A stretch of 64,000 nt of DNA. Origin: G963665545 sp963665545. Its GTDB lineage: Bacteria; Pseudomonadota; Gammaproteobacteria; Xanthomonadales; SZUA-36. This document shows positions 7,624 to 16,401 of this stretch, one piece after another; within the stretch, counting starts at the first letter, position 1, and the number at the start of each line of letters is the position of its first letter. The stretch is taken from contig CAXXKZ010000004.1 of the NCBI GenBank assembly GCA_963665545.2, forward strand, positions 682,001 to 746,000, in the 5' to 3' direction. The notes beneath the pieces are model-generated. The model did not search any database and was not told where the DNA came from. It saw nothing but the letters and a program-made list of their open reading frames with translations. The position numbers and the translations under genes are program-made.

Positions 7624-8984
7624 GAGCAGTTGAAAAAAAGCGGCGTATCTGGTTGATTTGTTGTTACCAAACTTCAAAGCAACCAAAGGAGATACGCCAC
7701 TATGAACAAGAATAATGTTATTGAACTGGAACGTCGAGCAATCAGTGCCGATCCGTTGACCGAATTGCTCAAAGAAGGCGCCCGGAAGCTGCTCGCCGAA
7801 GCGGTGGAAAGTGAAGTCCAGGAGCTGCTGGCCAAGTATCAGGATTGGCGTACCGAATCAGGTCATGCCGGTGTGGTGCGCAACGGTTACCTGCCAGAAC
7901 GTGAGTTGCAGACCGGCCTGGGACCGATCCGGGTGAGAATTCCCAAGGTGCGCTCGAAGACCGGTGAAGCAGTGAGTTTTCAGTCGGTGCTGGTGCCGCC
8001 ATATGTGCGCAAGACAGCGACTTTCGAGGCAGCCATTCCGTGGTTGTACCTCAAAGGGGTATCCAGCGGTGAGATGGCTGAGGCGTTGCGGGTACTGGTG
8101 GGCCCGCAGGCACAGGGTCTGTCGGCCAGCACGGTATCCCGCCTGAAACAGGTATGGGCGGAGGAATATCGAGCGTGGAGCCAGCGTCGCCTGGGACAGG
8201 ACCGGTGGGTGTATGTCTGGGCTGATGGTGTCTACAGTGGGCTGCGGGCGGAGGATGCCAAGCTCTGCGCGCTGGTGATCATTGGTGTCAATGAACGCGG
8301 CGAAAAACATTTTCTGGCGATTGAGGACGGGGTGCGGGAATCGACTCAGAGTTGGCGTGAGGTGTTGCTGAATCTGAAGTCGCGCGGCATGAGCGCCCCA
8401 CAACTGGCGATTGGTGATGGTGCGATGGGTTTTTGGGCGGCGCTGGATGAAATCTTTCCGGCCAGCCGCCAGCAACGCTGCTGGATGCACAAGACCATGA
8501 ATGTACTGAATTGTTTGCCGAAATCCGCACAACCCAAAGCCAAGCAGGCCCTGCACGCCATCTGGCAGGCGGAAACCAAGGATGATGCAAACAAGGCGTT
8601 TGATTTGTTTATTGAGATCTTTGAGGCGAAATACCCGAAAGCGACGAGCTGTTTGCTCAAGGATCGGGATGAACTGTTGGCATTTTATGATTTTCCGGCC
8701 CAACACTGGCAGAGCATCCGGACCAGCAACCCGATTGAATCCACCTTTGCCACCATCCGCCACCGGACCAAAAGATCCAAAGGTTGTCTGACGCGCAATG
8801 GCATGTTGCATATGATGTTCAAATTGAGCCAGTGTGCGGAAAAGAAATGGCGCCGGCTACGCGGCTTTGATTACCTGGCCAAGGTGATTACGGGGGTGAA
8901 ATTCAAAGATGGGATCGAGGTAAAAGAGATTGATCAGGTCGCCGCTTGAATCAAATGGCTAAACACCAGATTTGACAATAGCTC
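7600..8984 (+). mobile_element. IS256-family insertion sequence, 1385 bp, complete
   Basis: The element is bounded by imperfect 24-base terminal inverted repeats and by a perfect 9-base target duplication, GAACAAGAA. It carries one full-length transposase gene on the plus strand. Length, repeat size and duplication size all fit the IS256 family. It lies antisense inside the YidC-sulfatase gene. The exact duplication and the clean restoration of the host reading frame indicate a recent insertion by ordinary cut-or-copy transposition, with no secondary deletion. Confidence 0.95.
7702..8949 (+). CDS. IS256-family (mutator-type) DDE transposase
   Basis: The 415-residue transposase catalyses movement of the surrounding IS. 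The DDE triad is visible as WADGVY (first Asp, about 174), IGDGAMGFW (second Asp, about 239) and TSNPIESTFATIRHRTKRSKG (Glu, about 340). The last is the family signature together with the RCWMHK motif between the second D and the E. The ATG follows a strong AAAGGAG ribosome binding site inside the left end. The frame is intact and full length, so the element may still be active. Confidence 0.96.
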   Translation: MNKNNVIELERRAISADPLTELLKEGARKLLAEAVESEVQELLAKYQDWRTESGHAGVVRNGYLPERELQTGLGPIRVRIPKVRSKTGEAVSFQSVLVPPYVRKTATFEAAIPWLYLKGVSSGEMAEALRVLVGPQAQGLSASTVSRLKQVWAEEYRAWSQRRLGQDRWVYVWADGVYSGLRAEDAKLCALVIIGVNERGEKHFLAIEDGVRESTQSWREVLLNLKSRGMSAPQLAIGDGAMGFWAALDEIFPASRQQRCWMHKTMNVLNCLPKSAQPKAKQALHAIWQAETKDDANKAFDLFIEIFEAKYPKATSCLLKDRDELLAFYDFPAQHWQSIRTSNPIESTFATIRHRTKRSKGCLTRNGMLHMMFKLSQCAEKKWRRLRGFDYLAKVITGVKFKDGIEVKEIDQVAA

Positions 8985-8993
8985 GAACAAGAA
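8961..8993 (+). repeat. Right terminal inverted repeat and right target duplication of the IS256-family element
   Basis: The right terminal repeat at 8961-8984 is the imperfect reverse complement of 7600-7623. The second copy of the target duplication GAACAAGAA follows at 8985-8993. On the minus strand the duplication reads TTC TTG TTC (Phe-Leu-Phe) of the host gene. Confidence 0.92.
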
Positions 8994-11358
8994 TGGCGAT
9001 ACCCTAAAGAGACTTATCGTGGCCAGCATGTTGGGCAGGTTGATTTTGGCGTCCTTGAGCTTTTCATCTACGTAATTGTTGTAGTAATACAATCCATAGG
9101 GTTCGGTTTCATTGCAATTCACCCTTGAATCCATGCCCGCGCAGCCGAACTTTTCCAGTGGGTTAATGTAGCTGATGTCGTATCCCTGCGGCGCAAATGA
9201 ATCCAGATAGACGCTGTAGGCTTGCGCCCTGGCATGTGCTAACGATGGCTCATTGCGTTCATTAATGGCCTGCGGTGTAAATCGGTGCCCACCCAATAGA
9301 GCCGGTACAGAGCCCCAGGTAGCCGTGTTGGTCGTCAACATGTTGGGATACCATACGAAGCCGTCGTATTGGGCAAGGCTGTCGGGCATTTCGTTCTGAA
9401 TTTTTTCAATGTATGAGCCAGGAAAACCATCGAGCACCACGATCAGTACGTTTTGTTCCTGTGAAAAACCGACAACTTTGTTGTTGTTGTCAGGTAATTC
9501 GTAGCGTGGCCCTATGGCAGTTTCACTGGTTTCCTGAGGTAGCTCATAAGGCAGTGAAACAACGTCGTTTCTAGCCTCAAATACATCGATTCCGGAGACA
9601 AGTACAGCAGCGATCAACACCATCGCGGATACCCACACCACTGCGCGCCGGTAAAATATTGTTGCCAGAGAAGTCGCGGCAAACAGAACCATCAGCAAAA
9701 TGATTTCCACGCTGACGCCAATCCAGGTCAGCTTGATGGGCTTGGTATGATTGAGCAGGAATCGATCCAGTAAACCAATATCCAGAGTCCCAGAATAGAT
9801 CATCATGCTGGCAGACAAAAATACCGCCAGTAGGGTAAGGCCCTTCCTGGTCCTGACGTCCGCCAACATATAGGCGACCGCGCAGACGAAAAACACGACC
9901 ACCCAATAGCCCATCAGCGTACTGGTCAACTCCAGAGCAGCGCCAGAGTATTCTTCCAACAACAAGTAAAAGGTCAAGGGGTTGACGATCAGCAAGAAGA
10001 AGGCCGTGAGGGCAGCAGAGATTCCGTACAACTCGTGGCCGGGCGGCATATGCTCAACCATCCGAAAACGCCGACAAATGGCCAGGCCGAACAATAAGAC
10101 AAGAACCATCATCAGAATAAATTCGGCCGTGCGAATCGGGTAGTCAAAAATGTTTGTGCGCAAAACGGTATCCGCCAGGACGACGGTAAAAGCCACGAAC
10201 GCAAATCGGGATAAAGCCACCCTTAGTTTTTCTCTCGGACTTCGATTCCCCCGATGCAAGCCGCGCACAATGGAAGACAACCACAAATATGCGAGGATAC
10301 CGGCGGCACCCAGCGCAGCGGCGTCTGCGACAGGTTGATAGATCCTGATTCCACCGACGCCAACAAACATGGCGAATGCGCCTGCGATAAACGCGATTGC
10401 GCTGAAGCGCGCCGGAAGCTCGAAAAGGTAGATAAGCTTTTCCTGGAACGGGCTGGGCTTTACAGTTTCGTTGCTGGCAGCACCTCTGAAGCTTGACCTG
10501 GTTGTTTCAAGGACTGTCCTATAAGCGGCGTTCAGTTTCTGCCCGAAGGCATGCTTGACCAAAGAAAATGCATTGTTGATGGTCCAGTAAAGCACCAACC
10601 CGGATGGTGATTGATACAAAACTGCCAGGAAGAAGATCGCCAACACCCATAACTGCACTTTTTCGACACGATCCATTTGAGCGGCATAAACGCGCACCGA
10701 GACAAGATTGATGGCAGTCATCGCCATTGGCAGCATATTCAGGCTTAAACCGGCAAAGACCATCAGCCCGTCCGGTGCACTCAGATCATTAAGGAAAAGA
10801 AAGCTCATTCCCTCCCAATCTGAAAAATTCGACAACAAATGATAGGCAGAAAAGAAAAACGGAATTTGAATCAGAAATCCGAAAGATACTTTCAAGCCCG
10901 AGGTGGGGTGATAGCCAAACCGTCTGTAAACCTCTCTGGTGTAGTAGTATTTCTCCCAACCCTTCGAGTGCCTTTTTATAGACGCGAGTTCTGGCGCCAT
11001 CTTTGCCTTGACGGCCTTCTCCTGCAATTTCCATTTTTCTGCAAAATTGTAGATGGGCAGAACTGCGATATTAACGACAATACTGAGAATGATTACCGAC
11101 AGGGCGTAGCTGCCAGTCCATAAGTAGCTACTGGAAAGACACAGGCCCATCAGGGTTTCGAGCGGGTAAAGAAAAATGGTGAAGAGTAGGTCCACGATTC
11201 AGATTGCCTTAGGCGGCATTGCCGAGAATCTTAATGATCTTCCGCAGCCCCCAACCATTAGAAGGGGACTGTGTGATGTGCTTGACTCCAGATTCCTGGC
11301 AGCGTTTTCAGTACTTTTCAGTACGGCGTTAGAAATAAGTCTGTAAGTCATTGAATTC

Positions 11359-11434
<76 letters not shown>

Positions 11435-11447
11435 ATTGAGGGCGCGT

Positions 11448-11475
11448 ATTTTAAAGGAATGCCCATCACTGTCAA
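11448..11475 (-). promoter_or_regulatory. Sigma-70 promoter for tRNA-Gly
   Basis: On the minus strand a perfect TTGACA (11475-11470) is followed after 16 bases by TAAAAT (11453-11448, 5 of 6 consensus). A CG-rich discriminator stands before the tRNA 5' end at 11434. A GC-rich discriminator is typical of stable-RNA promoters under stringent control. Confidence 0.72.
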
Positions 11476-11566
11476 CACCTTGCCATCAAACGCCAGATCC
11501 GAAAGGCTTTCGATCTGGCGTTCACAGTGGCACAATACCGCCTACGCAAAATCCAGATGGGTGATC

Positions 11567-11786
11567 ATGGCTAAAGAAGATGTAATTGAAATGGATGGCA
11601 AAGTACTTGAAACTTTGCCCAACACAATGTTTCGCGTCGAGCTGGAAAAACGGGCATGTTGTCACTGCTCATATTTCCGGGCGCATGCGCAAGCACTATA
11701 TTCGCATTCTCACCGGCGACAAAGTTAAGGTCGAACTCACGCCTTACGACCTCAGCAAAGGCCGCATTACCTACCGGACCAAGTAG
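11567..11786 (+). CDS. infA: Translation initiation factor IF-1, frameshifted in this sequence
   Basis: IF-1 binds the ribosomal A site during initiation and is normally essential. The frame from ATG 11567 gives MAKEDVIEMDGKV and NTMFRVELE. The text then shifts to another frame that continues GHVVTAHISGRMRKHYIRIL through YDLSKGRITYRTK to a stop at 11786. Joined, they form a standard 72-residue single-OB-fold IF-1. The shift is explained by one extra A in the run at 11646-11650 (GGAAAAACGGG instead of GGAAAACGGG). The gene sits beside clpA, as in many relatives, convergent with only 10 bases between stops. Given essentiality, a base-calling or assembly error is the likeliest cause. Confidence 0.92.
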
Positions 11787-11796
11787 CCAACCGATC

Positions 11797-14103
11797 CTAT
11801 TCGGTCGCTGCCGGCAGGGCCTTCGGCTCCTTGCTATGCGGCGAAACTTTCAGAATCAGTTGATCGCCGTCCTGCGATTCAACCCCGGCGGGCACATCCA
11901 CCACAACTTCTCCACCGTCGGCAAGGCCTCCAAACAGCAAGTCATCGGCCAGTGGCCGTTTGATTTGTTCCTGAATCACCCGCTTCATCGGCCGTGCGCC
12001 CATCTTGGGATCAAAGCCTTTCTCGGCCAGCCATGCCCGAGCGGCGCGACTGACAGAAATTGAAACGTCTTTGAGGGCAAGTTGTGCTTCCAGCTCAAGG
12101 ATAAATTTGTCGACCACCAGTAACACCACCGGTAATTCGAGCGCCTTGAAGTTAATGATGGCATCCAGCCTGTTGCGGAACTCCGGCGCAAATTGTTTGC
12201 GGATCACTTCGAGGGCGTCGCCGGAATGATCCTGACTGGCAAAACCAATACTGCGTCGGGCGCTTTCGTGCGCGCCGGCATTGGTCGTCATCACCAGGAT
12301 GACATTACGGAAATCGGCCTCACGACCACTCGTATCGGTCAGCTTGCCGTGATCCATTACCTGCAACAGAATATTGAAAATATCCGGATGGGCTTTCTCT
12401 ACCTCATCCAGCAGCAATACCGCGTGGGGGTTACGGGTCACCGCATCGGTGAGCAAGCCGCCCTGATCAAATCCAACGTATCCGGGTGGCGCACCAACCA
12501 GGCGTGAAACAGAATGCCCTTCCATGTATTCAGACATATCGAAGCGAATCAACTCGATGCCCATGATCATCGCCAACTGGCGGGTGACCTCGGTTTTTCC
12601 CACCCCCGTTGGCCCTGAGAACAGGAAGGAACCGATGGGCTTTTCTTCCTCACCCAACCCCGAACGCGCCATTTTGATCGACGCTGCGAGGGCCGCGATG
12701 GCTTCATCCTGACCAAACACCACCAATTTCAAATCACGCTCCAGGTTCTTGAGCGCGTCCCGGTCCGAGCGCGATACCTGGCGGGCTGGAATTCTCGCCA
12801 TGCGGGCGATAATGAATTCAATATCCGCTTCAACCAGTTCAGCGACGCGTTCTTCGTCGGGCAGTAAGCGTTGCCGCGCACCTGCCTCATCGATGACGTC
12901 AATCGCCTTGTCGGGTAAGTGCCTGTCATTGATATGGCGAGCGGACAGCTCTGCCGCGGCCACCAGTGCTTCGTCGGCGTAGTGCACGCCGTGATGGTCT
13001 TCGAAGCGGCTTTTCAAGCCACGCAGAATATCAATTGTCTCACCGACAGTTGGTTCTATAACATCAATTTTCTGAAATCTGCGCGCCAGTGCCCTGTCCT
13101 TCTCGAACACGCCACGAAATTCCTGGAAAGTTGTGGAACCGATACAACGCAGTTCGCCAGAAGCCAATACCGGCTTGATCAGGTTGGATGCATCCATCAC
13201 GCCGCCGGAAGCCGCACCGGCGCCGATAATGGTGTGAATTTCATCGATGAACAAAATGGCGCCCGGCTGGTCGTCTAGTTCTGCCAGTACCGCTTTGAGG
13301 CGTTTCTCGAAATCACCGCGATACTTGGTGCCGGCCAGCAACGAACCCAGGTCGAGGGAATAGATGATCGCGTCACGGAGAATTTCCGGCACTTCCTTTT
13401 CGACAATTCTAAGTGCGAGCCCTTCGGCCATAGCGGTCTTGCCGACACCGGCTTCACCCACATACAGCGGATTGTTCTTGCGCCGGCGGCACAACACCTG
13501 CACGGTGCGTTCGATTTCCTCGTTGCGGCCGATCAAGGGGTCAATTTGGTTGTTGCGTGCTTTAATATTCAAATTGGTAGTGAAACGATCCAGCGCTGTG
13601 GCGCTCTGCTCGACTTCCTGGCTGTCAGCATCCAACACCGATGGGTCCGAACCGCTACCGCCTTCATCTTCACGCTTGCTCATGCCATGGGAAATGTAAT
13701 TGACGACATCCAGGCGAGTCACGTCGTGGCGATTGAGCAGGTAATTGGCGTAGGAGTCCTTTTCGCTGAAGATCGCAACCAGCACATTGGCGCCCATGAC
13801 TTCTTGCTTGCCGGCAGACTGGACGTGATACAAGGCCCGTTGCAGCACACGTTGAAACCCGATGGTGGGCTGGGTGTCGCGACTGTCGTCGTCATCCAGC
13901 ACCGGCACGGTGTCTGACAACACTTTCTGAATTTCTTTTTCCAGGGAACTGACGTCAGCATCAAGGGCGCTGATGATGCTCATGGCCGAGGCATTGTCCA
14001 GCAATGCCAGCAACATATGCTCGACGGTCAGGAATTCGTGGCGCTTTTCTCGCGCTTCCTGGTAAGCCTGGCTGATCGATATTTCCAGTTCCTTACTGAA
14101 CAT
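11797..14103 (-). CDS. clpA: ATP-dependent Clp protease ATP-binding subunit ClpA
   Basis: Class I Clp/Hsp100 unfoldase that feeds substrates, including N-degron proteins delivered by ClpS, into ClpP. The 768-residue protein has the N-domain repeat (residues 1-145), D1 AAA+ module with Walker A GEAGVGKTAMAEG and Walker B AILFIDEIHTIIGAG, and D2 module with GPTGVGKTEVTRQ and VLLLDEVEKAHPD. The D2 small domain ends with GARPMKRVIQE. No M-domain coiled coil is present, which separates it from ClpB. It follows clpS by three bases and is convergent with infA. Confidence 0.97.
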   Translation of the reverse strand: MFSKELEISISQAYQEAREKRHEFLTVEHMLLALLDNASAMSIISALDADVSSLEKEIQKVLSDTVPVLDDDDSRDTQPTIGFQRVLQRALYHVQSAGKQEVMGANVLVAIFSEKDSYANYLLNRHDVTRLDVVNYISHGMSKREDEGGSGSDPSVLDADSQEVEQSATALDRFTTNLNIKARNNQIDPLIGRNEEIERTVQVLCRRRKNNPLYVGEAGVGKTAMAEGLALRIVEKEVPEILRDAIIYSLDLGSLLAGTKYRGDFEKRLKAVLAELDDQPGAILFIDEIHTIIGAGAASGGVMDASNLIKPVLASGELRCIGSTTFQEFRGVFEKDRALARRFQKIDVIEPTVGETIDILRGLKSRFEDHHGVHYADEALVAAAELSARHINDRHLPDKAIDVIDEAGARQRLLPDEERVAELVEADIEFIIARMARIPARQVSRSDRDALKNLERDLKLVVFGQDEAIAALAASIKMARSGLGEEEKPIGSFLFSGPTGVGKTEVTRQLAMIMGIELIRFDMSEYMEGHSVSRLVGAPPGYVGFDQGGLLTDAVTRNPHAVLLLDEVEKAHPDIFNILLQVMDHGKLTDTSGREADFRNVILVMTTNAGAHESARRSIGFASQDHSGDALEVIRKQFAPEFRNRLDAIINFKALELPVVLLVVDKFILELEAQLALKDVSISVSRAARAWLAEKGFDPKMGARPMKRVIQEQIKRPLADDLLFGGLADGGEVVVDVPAGVESQDGDQLILKVSPHSKEPKALPAATE

Positions 14104-14106
14104 GAT

Positions 14107-14427
14107 TCAGGCCCTCTCCATGGTGCATTTGAGTGGGTGGTCGTTTTGATGAGAATATTCGTTGACCTGCACGACCTTGGTTTCAGCAATTTCAAATGTA
14201 AACACACCACATACGCCCTTGCCTCGCGTATGTACGTGCAGCATCACCTGGGTTGCCCGATCATGCCCCATGGCGAAATACATTTTTAGAATTTCGATCA
14301 CAAAATCCATTGGCGTGTAATCATCATTCAACAGGACAACGCGGTACATGGGGGGCAGGTCGACTTCAGGCCGGGTTTCCTGAAGCGCAACACCCTGCTC
14401 TTTATGTGAATCGAGTTCTCTTCCCAT
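14107..14427 (-). CDS. clpS: ATP-dependent Clp protease adaptor ClpS
   Basis: The 106-residue adaptor binds N-end-rule substrates and hands them to ClpA. The core shows YRVVLLNDDYTPMDFVIEIL, with the N-degron pocket residues Asn-Asp-Asp, then HVHTRGKGVCGVFTFEIAETK and a C-terminal HPLKCTMER. It directly precedes clpA, the usual arrangement. No clear Shine-Dalgarno sequence precedes the ATG. A TAGAAT-like -10 sits only about seven bases upstream, so a very short leader is possible but unproven. Confidence 0.96.
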   Translation of the reverse strand: MGRELDSHKEQGVALQETRPEVDLPPMYRVVLLNDDYTPMDFVIEILKMYFAMGHDRATQVMLHVHTRGKGVCGVFTFEIAETKVVQVNEYSHQNDHPLKCTMERA

Positions 14428-14577
14428 AGCTTGATTCTAACGCACATGATTGCGTGGGAAAACTCCCATGAAACCGTTGAATTGAGCGGCAGATATCTAC
14501 ATTCTCCCAAATCGGCGACACCTTTACCTTTAAAGTGGAGACCCCATATAGGGACTGTTGCCACTGACCCGAAGATT

Positions 14578-15729
14578 ATGAGCTCAATTGCAGCCAATCC
14601 GCACCGAATCGGCAAAGATCTCATCATGGTCGCCATGTCGGGCGGCGTTGACTCATCGGTCTCGGCCAGCGTGCTGCAGGCAAGGGGCTGCCAGATCGCT
14701 GGAATGTTCATGAAAAACTGGGAGGAAGATGACCGGCAGGGGCTGTGCACGGCCGCAGAAGATGCCGTCGATGCCCAGGGCGTGGCCGATCAGCTGGGCA
14801 TTGCGCTGCACCGACGAAATTTCGCTGCCGAGTACTGGGACCAGGTGTTTGAGGAGTTCCTTGACGAGTACCGCGCGGGACGAACCCCCAATCCCGATGT
14901 GCTGTGCAATCGTGAAATCAAGTTCAAGACCTTCATCGATCACGCGCAAGACCTGGGTGCCAGTCATATCGCCACTGGCCACTATGTCCGCAGCGATGCC
15001 AAAGACGGCCTGCACCGCCTGTTGCGGGGCATTGATGACAACAAGGACCAGAGCTACTTTCTGTATGCCATTGGCCAGGAACAACTGGCGCAGAGCATTT
15101 TCCCGATCGGAGAATTGACCAAGCCAGAAGTCCGGTGTATGGCGGAAAATGAAGGCTTTGCCAACCATGACAAAAAGGACAGCACCGGCATCTGCTTTAT
15201 TGGTGAACGGGACTTCAAAGGCTTTCTAAGCCAATACCTGGAGCCGGAATCTGGAGAAATACGCAGTATCGACGAGCAGCTTCTGGGTGAGCATGACGGA
15301 TTGATGTTTTATACTCTCGGTCAACGCCAGGGTATGAACATCGGCGGCGTAAGTGGCTGCGCAGAGGGGCCCTGGTATGTTGTCCACAAAGACCGGCAAC
15401 GCAATGTGCTGTACGCCGGCCAGGGGCATTATCACGATTGGTTGATGTCAGACCGGCTGGTCGCAACGCAGCTGAATTGGGTTGCGGGATTCGCGCCACG
15501 CCAGTGCGAGCGATTGACCGCCAAGGTCCGCTATCGACAAAGTGATCAGCAGTGCGACCTAATCGCGCTGGATACGGAACACATTGAAGTGCGTTTCGAA
15601 GTGCCCCAAAGAGCCATCACGCCGGGGCAATCCGTCGTACTTTACGATGGCGCAGAATGCCTGGGCGGCGGTATCATCGACTGGGCGGCGACCATCCCCG
15701 CAGGAACGACCCCCACCAATGGACTTTGA
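14578..15729 (+). CDS. mnmA: tRNA-specific 2-thiouridylase MnmA
   Basis: Thiolates U34 of tRNAs for Lys, Glu and Gln using ATP and a sulfur relay. The 383-residue protein contains the PP-loop AMSGGVDSSVSASVLQ near the N terminus and the catalytic cysteines in NPDVLCNREIKF and DSTGICFIGERDF. HDGLMFYTLGQRQG is followed by the C-terminal beta-barrel. The ATG at 14578 places the PP-loop at the usual distance; the longer upstream frame is not family-like. It is divergent from clpS and followed at once by hflD, a classic gammaproteobacterial pair. Confidence 0.96.
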   Translation: MSSIAANPHRIGKDLIMVAMSGGVDSSVSASVLQARGCQIAGMFMKNWEEDDRQGLCTAAEDAVDAQGVADQLGIALHRRNFAAEYWDQVFEEFLDEYRAGRTPNPDVLCNREIKFKTFIDHAQDLGASHIATGHYVRSDAKDGLHRLLRGIDDNKDQSYFLYAIGQEQLAQSIFPIGELTKPEVRCMAENEGFANHDKKDSTGICFIGERDFKGFLSQYLEPESGEIRSIDEQLLGEHDGLMFYTLGQRQGMNIGGVSGCAEGPWYVVHKDRQRNVLYAGQGHYHDWLMSDRLVATQLNWVAGFAPRQCERLTAKVRYRQSDQQCDLIALDTEHIEVRFEVPQRAITPGQSVVLYDGAECLGGGIIDWAATIPAGTTPTNGL

Positions 15730-15759
15730 CAGAACAGGAATCATCATGAGTGCTAAATC

Positions 15760-16368
15760 GTGAGAAACAGAACGCTCGCTCTGGCCGGCGTGTTCCAGGC
15801 GACGGAGCTGGTCCGGCAGGCAGCCTGCCACGGAACCTGGTCGGGCTACGCTGCGACCGCCTCAATGCGCAGCCTGTTCACGCGGGATGCCGAGACGGTG
15901 GAGAACGTGTACGGAGACATCCCGCAAATGCGCCTCGGCATTGAGACCATGCTGGAGGTTTTGGGTGGCGAAGACCATCACATTGACGCGCTGCGGTACG
16001 CGGTGGCAGTGTTGCAAGTACAACGCAAATTCAAGAAGTCCAGAACCATGCAGCAGAAAGTCGCAGAGCGCCTGGACGCCATCGCTCAAACTGACGAACG
16101 ACTTGAGCAGCACGAACGTGAGGACCACCAGGCGGCGGACATCGCGGCGTTGTATCGGGACACGGTGAGTACGCTATCGCCGCGCATCGTCGTCAATGGC
16201 AAGCCCGAATACCTGAAGAACCAAAGAACAATAAGCTGGGTGAGGGCTCTGCTAATGGCCGGGCTGCGATCTGCAGTCTTGTGGGATCAGTTGGGCGGCG
16301 GACGTTTCGAGTTGATGTTCGGCCGCCGTCGCATTATTAGTGACGCACAATCATTGCTGGCCAGTTAG
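15760..16368 (+). CDS. hflD: High-frequency lysogenization protein HflD homolog
   Basis: The 202-residue all-alpha protein has the typical opening LALAGVFQATELVRQAA, a central GDIPQMRLGIETMLEVLGG and the ending LRSAVLWDQLGGGRFELMFGRRRI. HflD is a peripheral inner-membrane protein that in E. coli affects lambda CII; its housekeeping role is unclear. The start used here is GTG 15760. An ATG at 15746 with AGGAAT upstream reads only MSAKS before TGA. One missing base near 15757-15760 would join it to the hflD frame as MSAKS.RNRTLALAG, so the true start may be 15746 with an indel. Confidence 0.9.
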   Translation: MRNRTLALAGVFQATELVRQAACHGTWSGYAATASMRSLFTRDAETVENVYGDIPQMRLGIETMLEVLGGEDHHIDALRYAVAVLQVQRKFKKSRTMQQKVAERLDAIAQTDERLEQHEREDHQAADIAALYRDTVSTLSPRIVVNGKPEYLKNQRTISWVRALLMAGLRSAVLWDQLGGGRFELMFGRRRIISDAQSLLAS

Positions 16369-16401
16369 GGCCGGATTAACCAAATCAACAGGGAGTACAG
16401 C

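Larger units (their letters stand above)
6856..11195 (-). pseudogene. YidC/Oxa1-like and sulfatase/PEtN-transferase-like fusion gene split by an IS
   Basis: Two open pieces, 11195-8985 and 7590-6856, join in frame once the IS at 7600-8984 and one copy of its 9-base duplication are removed, giving 981 codons. Residues about 1-220 form a YidC/Oxa1 core: VIILSIVVN, FLNDLSAPDG, and the hallmark SPSGLVLYWTINN before the last helix. Further hydrophobic helices follow (about 255-570). Then comes a sulfatase/alkaline-phosphatase-superfamily domain with VLIVVLDG (metal Asp about 589), TTNTATWGSVPALLGG (candidate nucleophile Thr about 624, aligning with the EptA/MCR threonine) and VIVSDHGWW (metal Asp/His about 856-857). 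The start is GTG at 11195; TGA lies in frame just upstream. As it stands only a truncated protein lacking the last metal site can be made. Confidence 0.88.

Noticed and set aside
7858..8811. 317-codon open frame antisense to the IS256 transposase
   Set aside because: A shadow of the intact transposase frame with no recognisable domain.
11640..11655. Programmed ribosomal frameshifting in infA
   Set aside because: IF-1 is not known to use recoding. The A-run lacks a canonical slippery heptamer with a downstream structure that I can recognise, and similar indels occur in other genes of this window.
14427..14440. Leaderless clpS transcript
   Set aside because: A TAGAAT box at the right distance is suggestive, but no -35 was found and the evidence is too thin to claim a leaderless mRNA.
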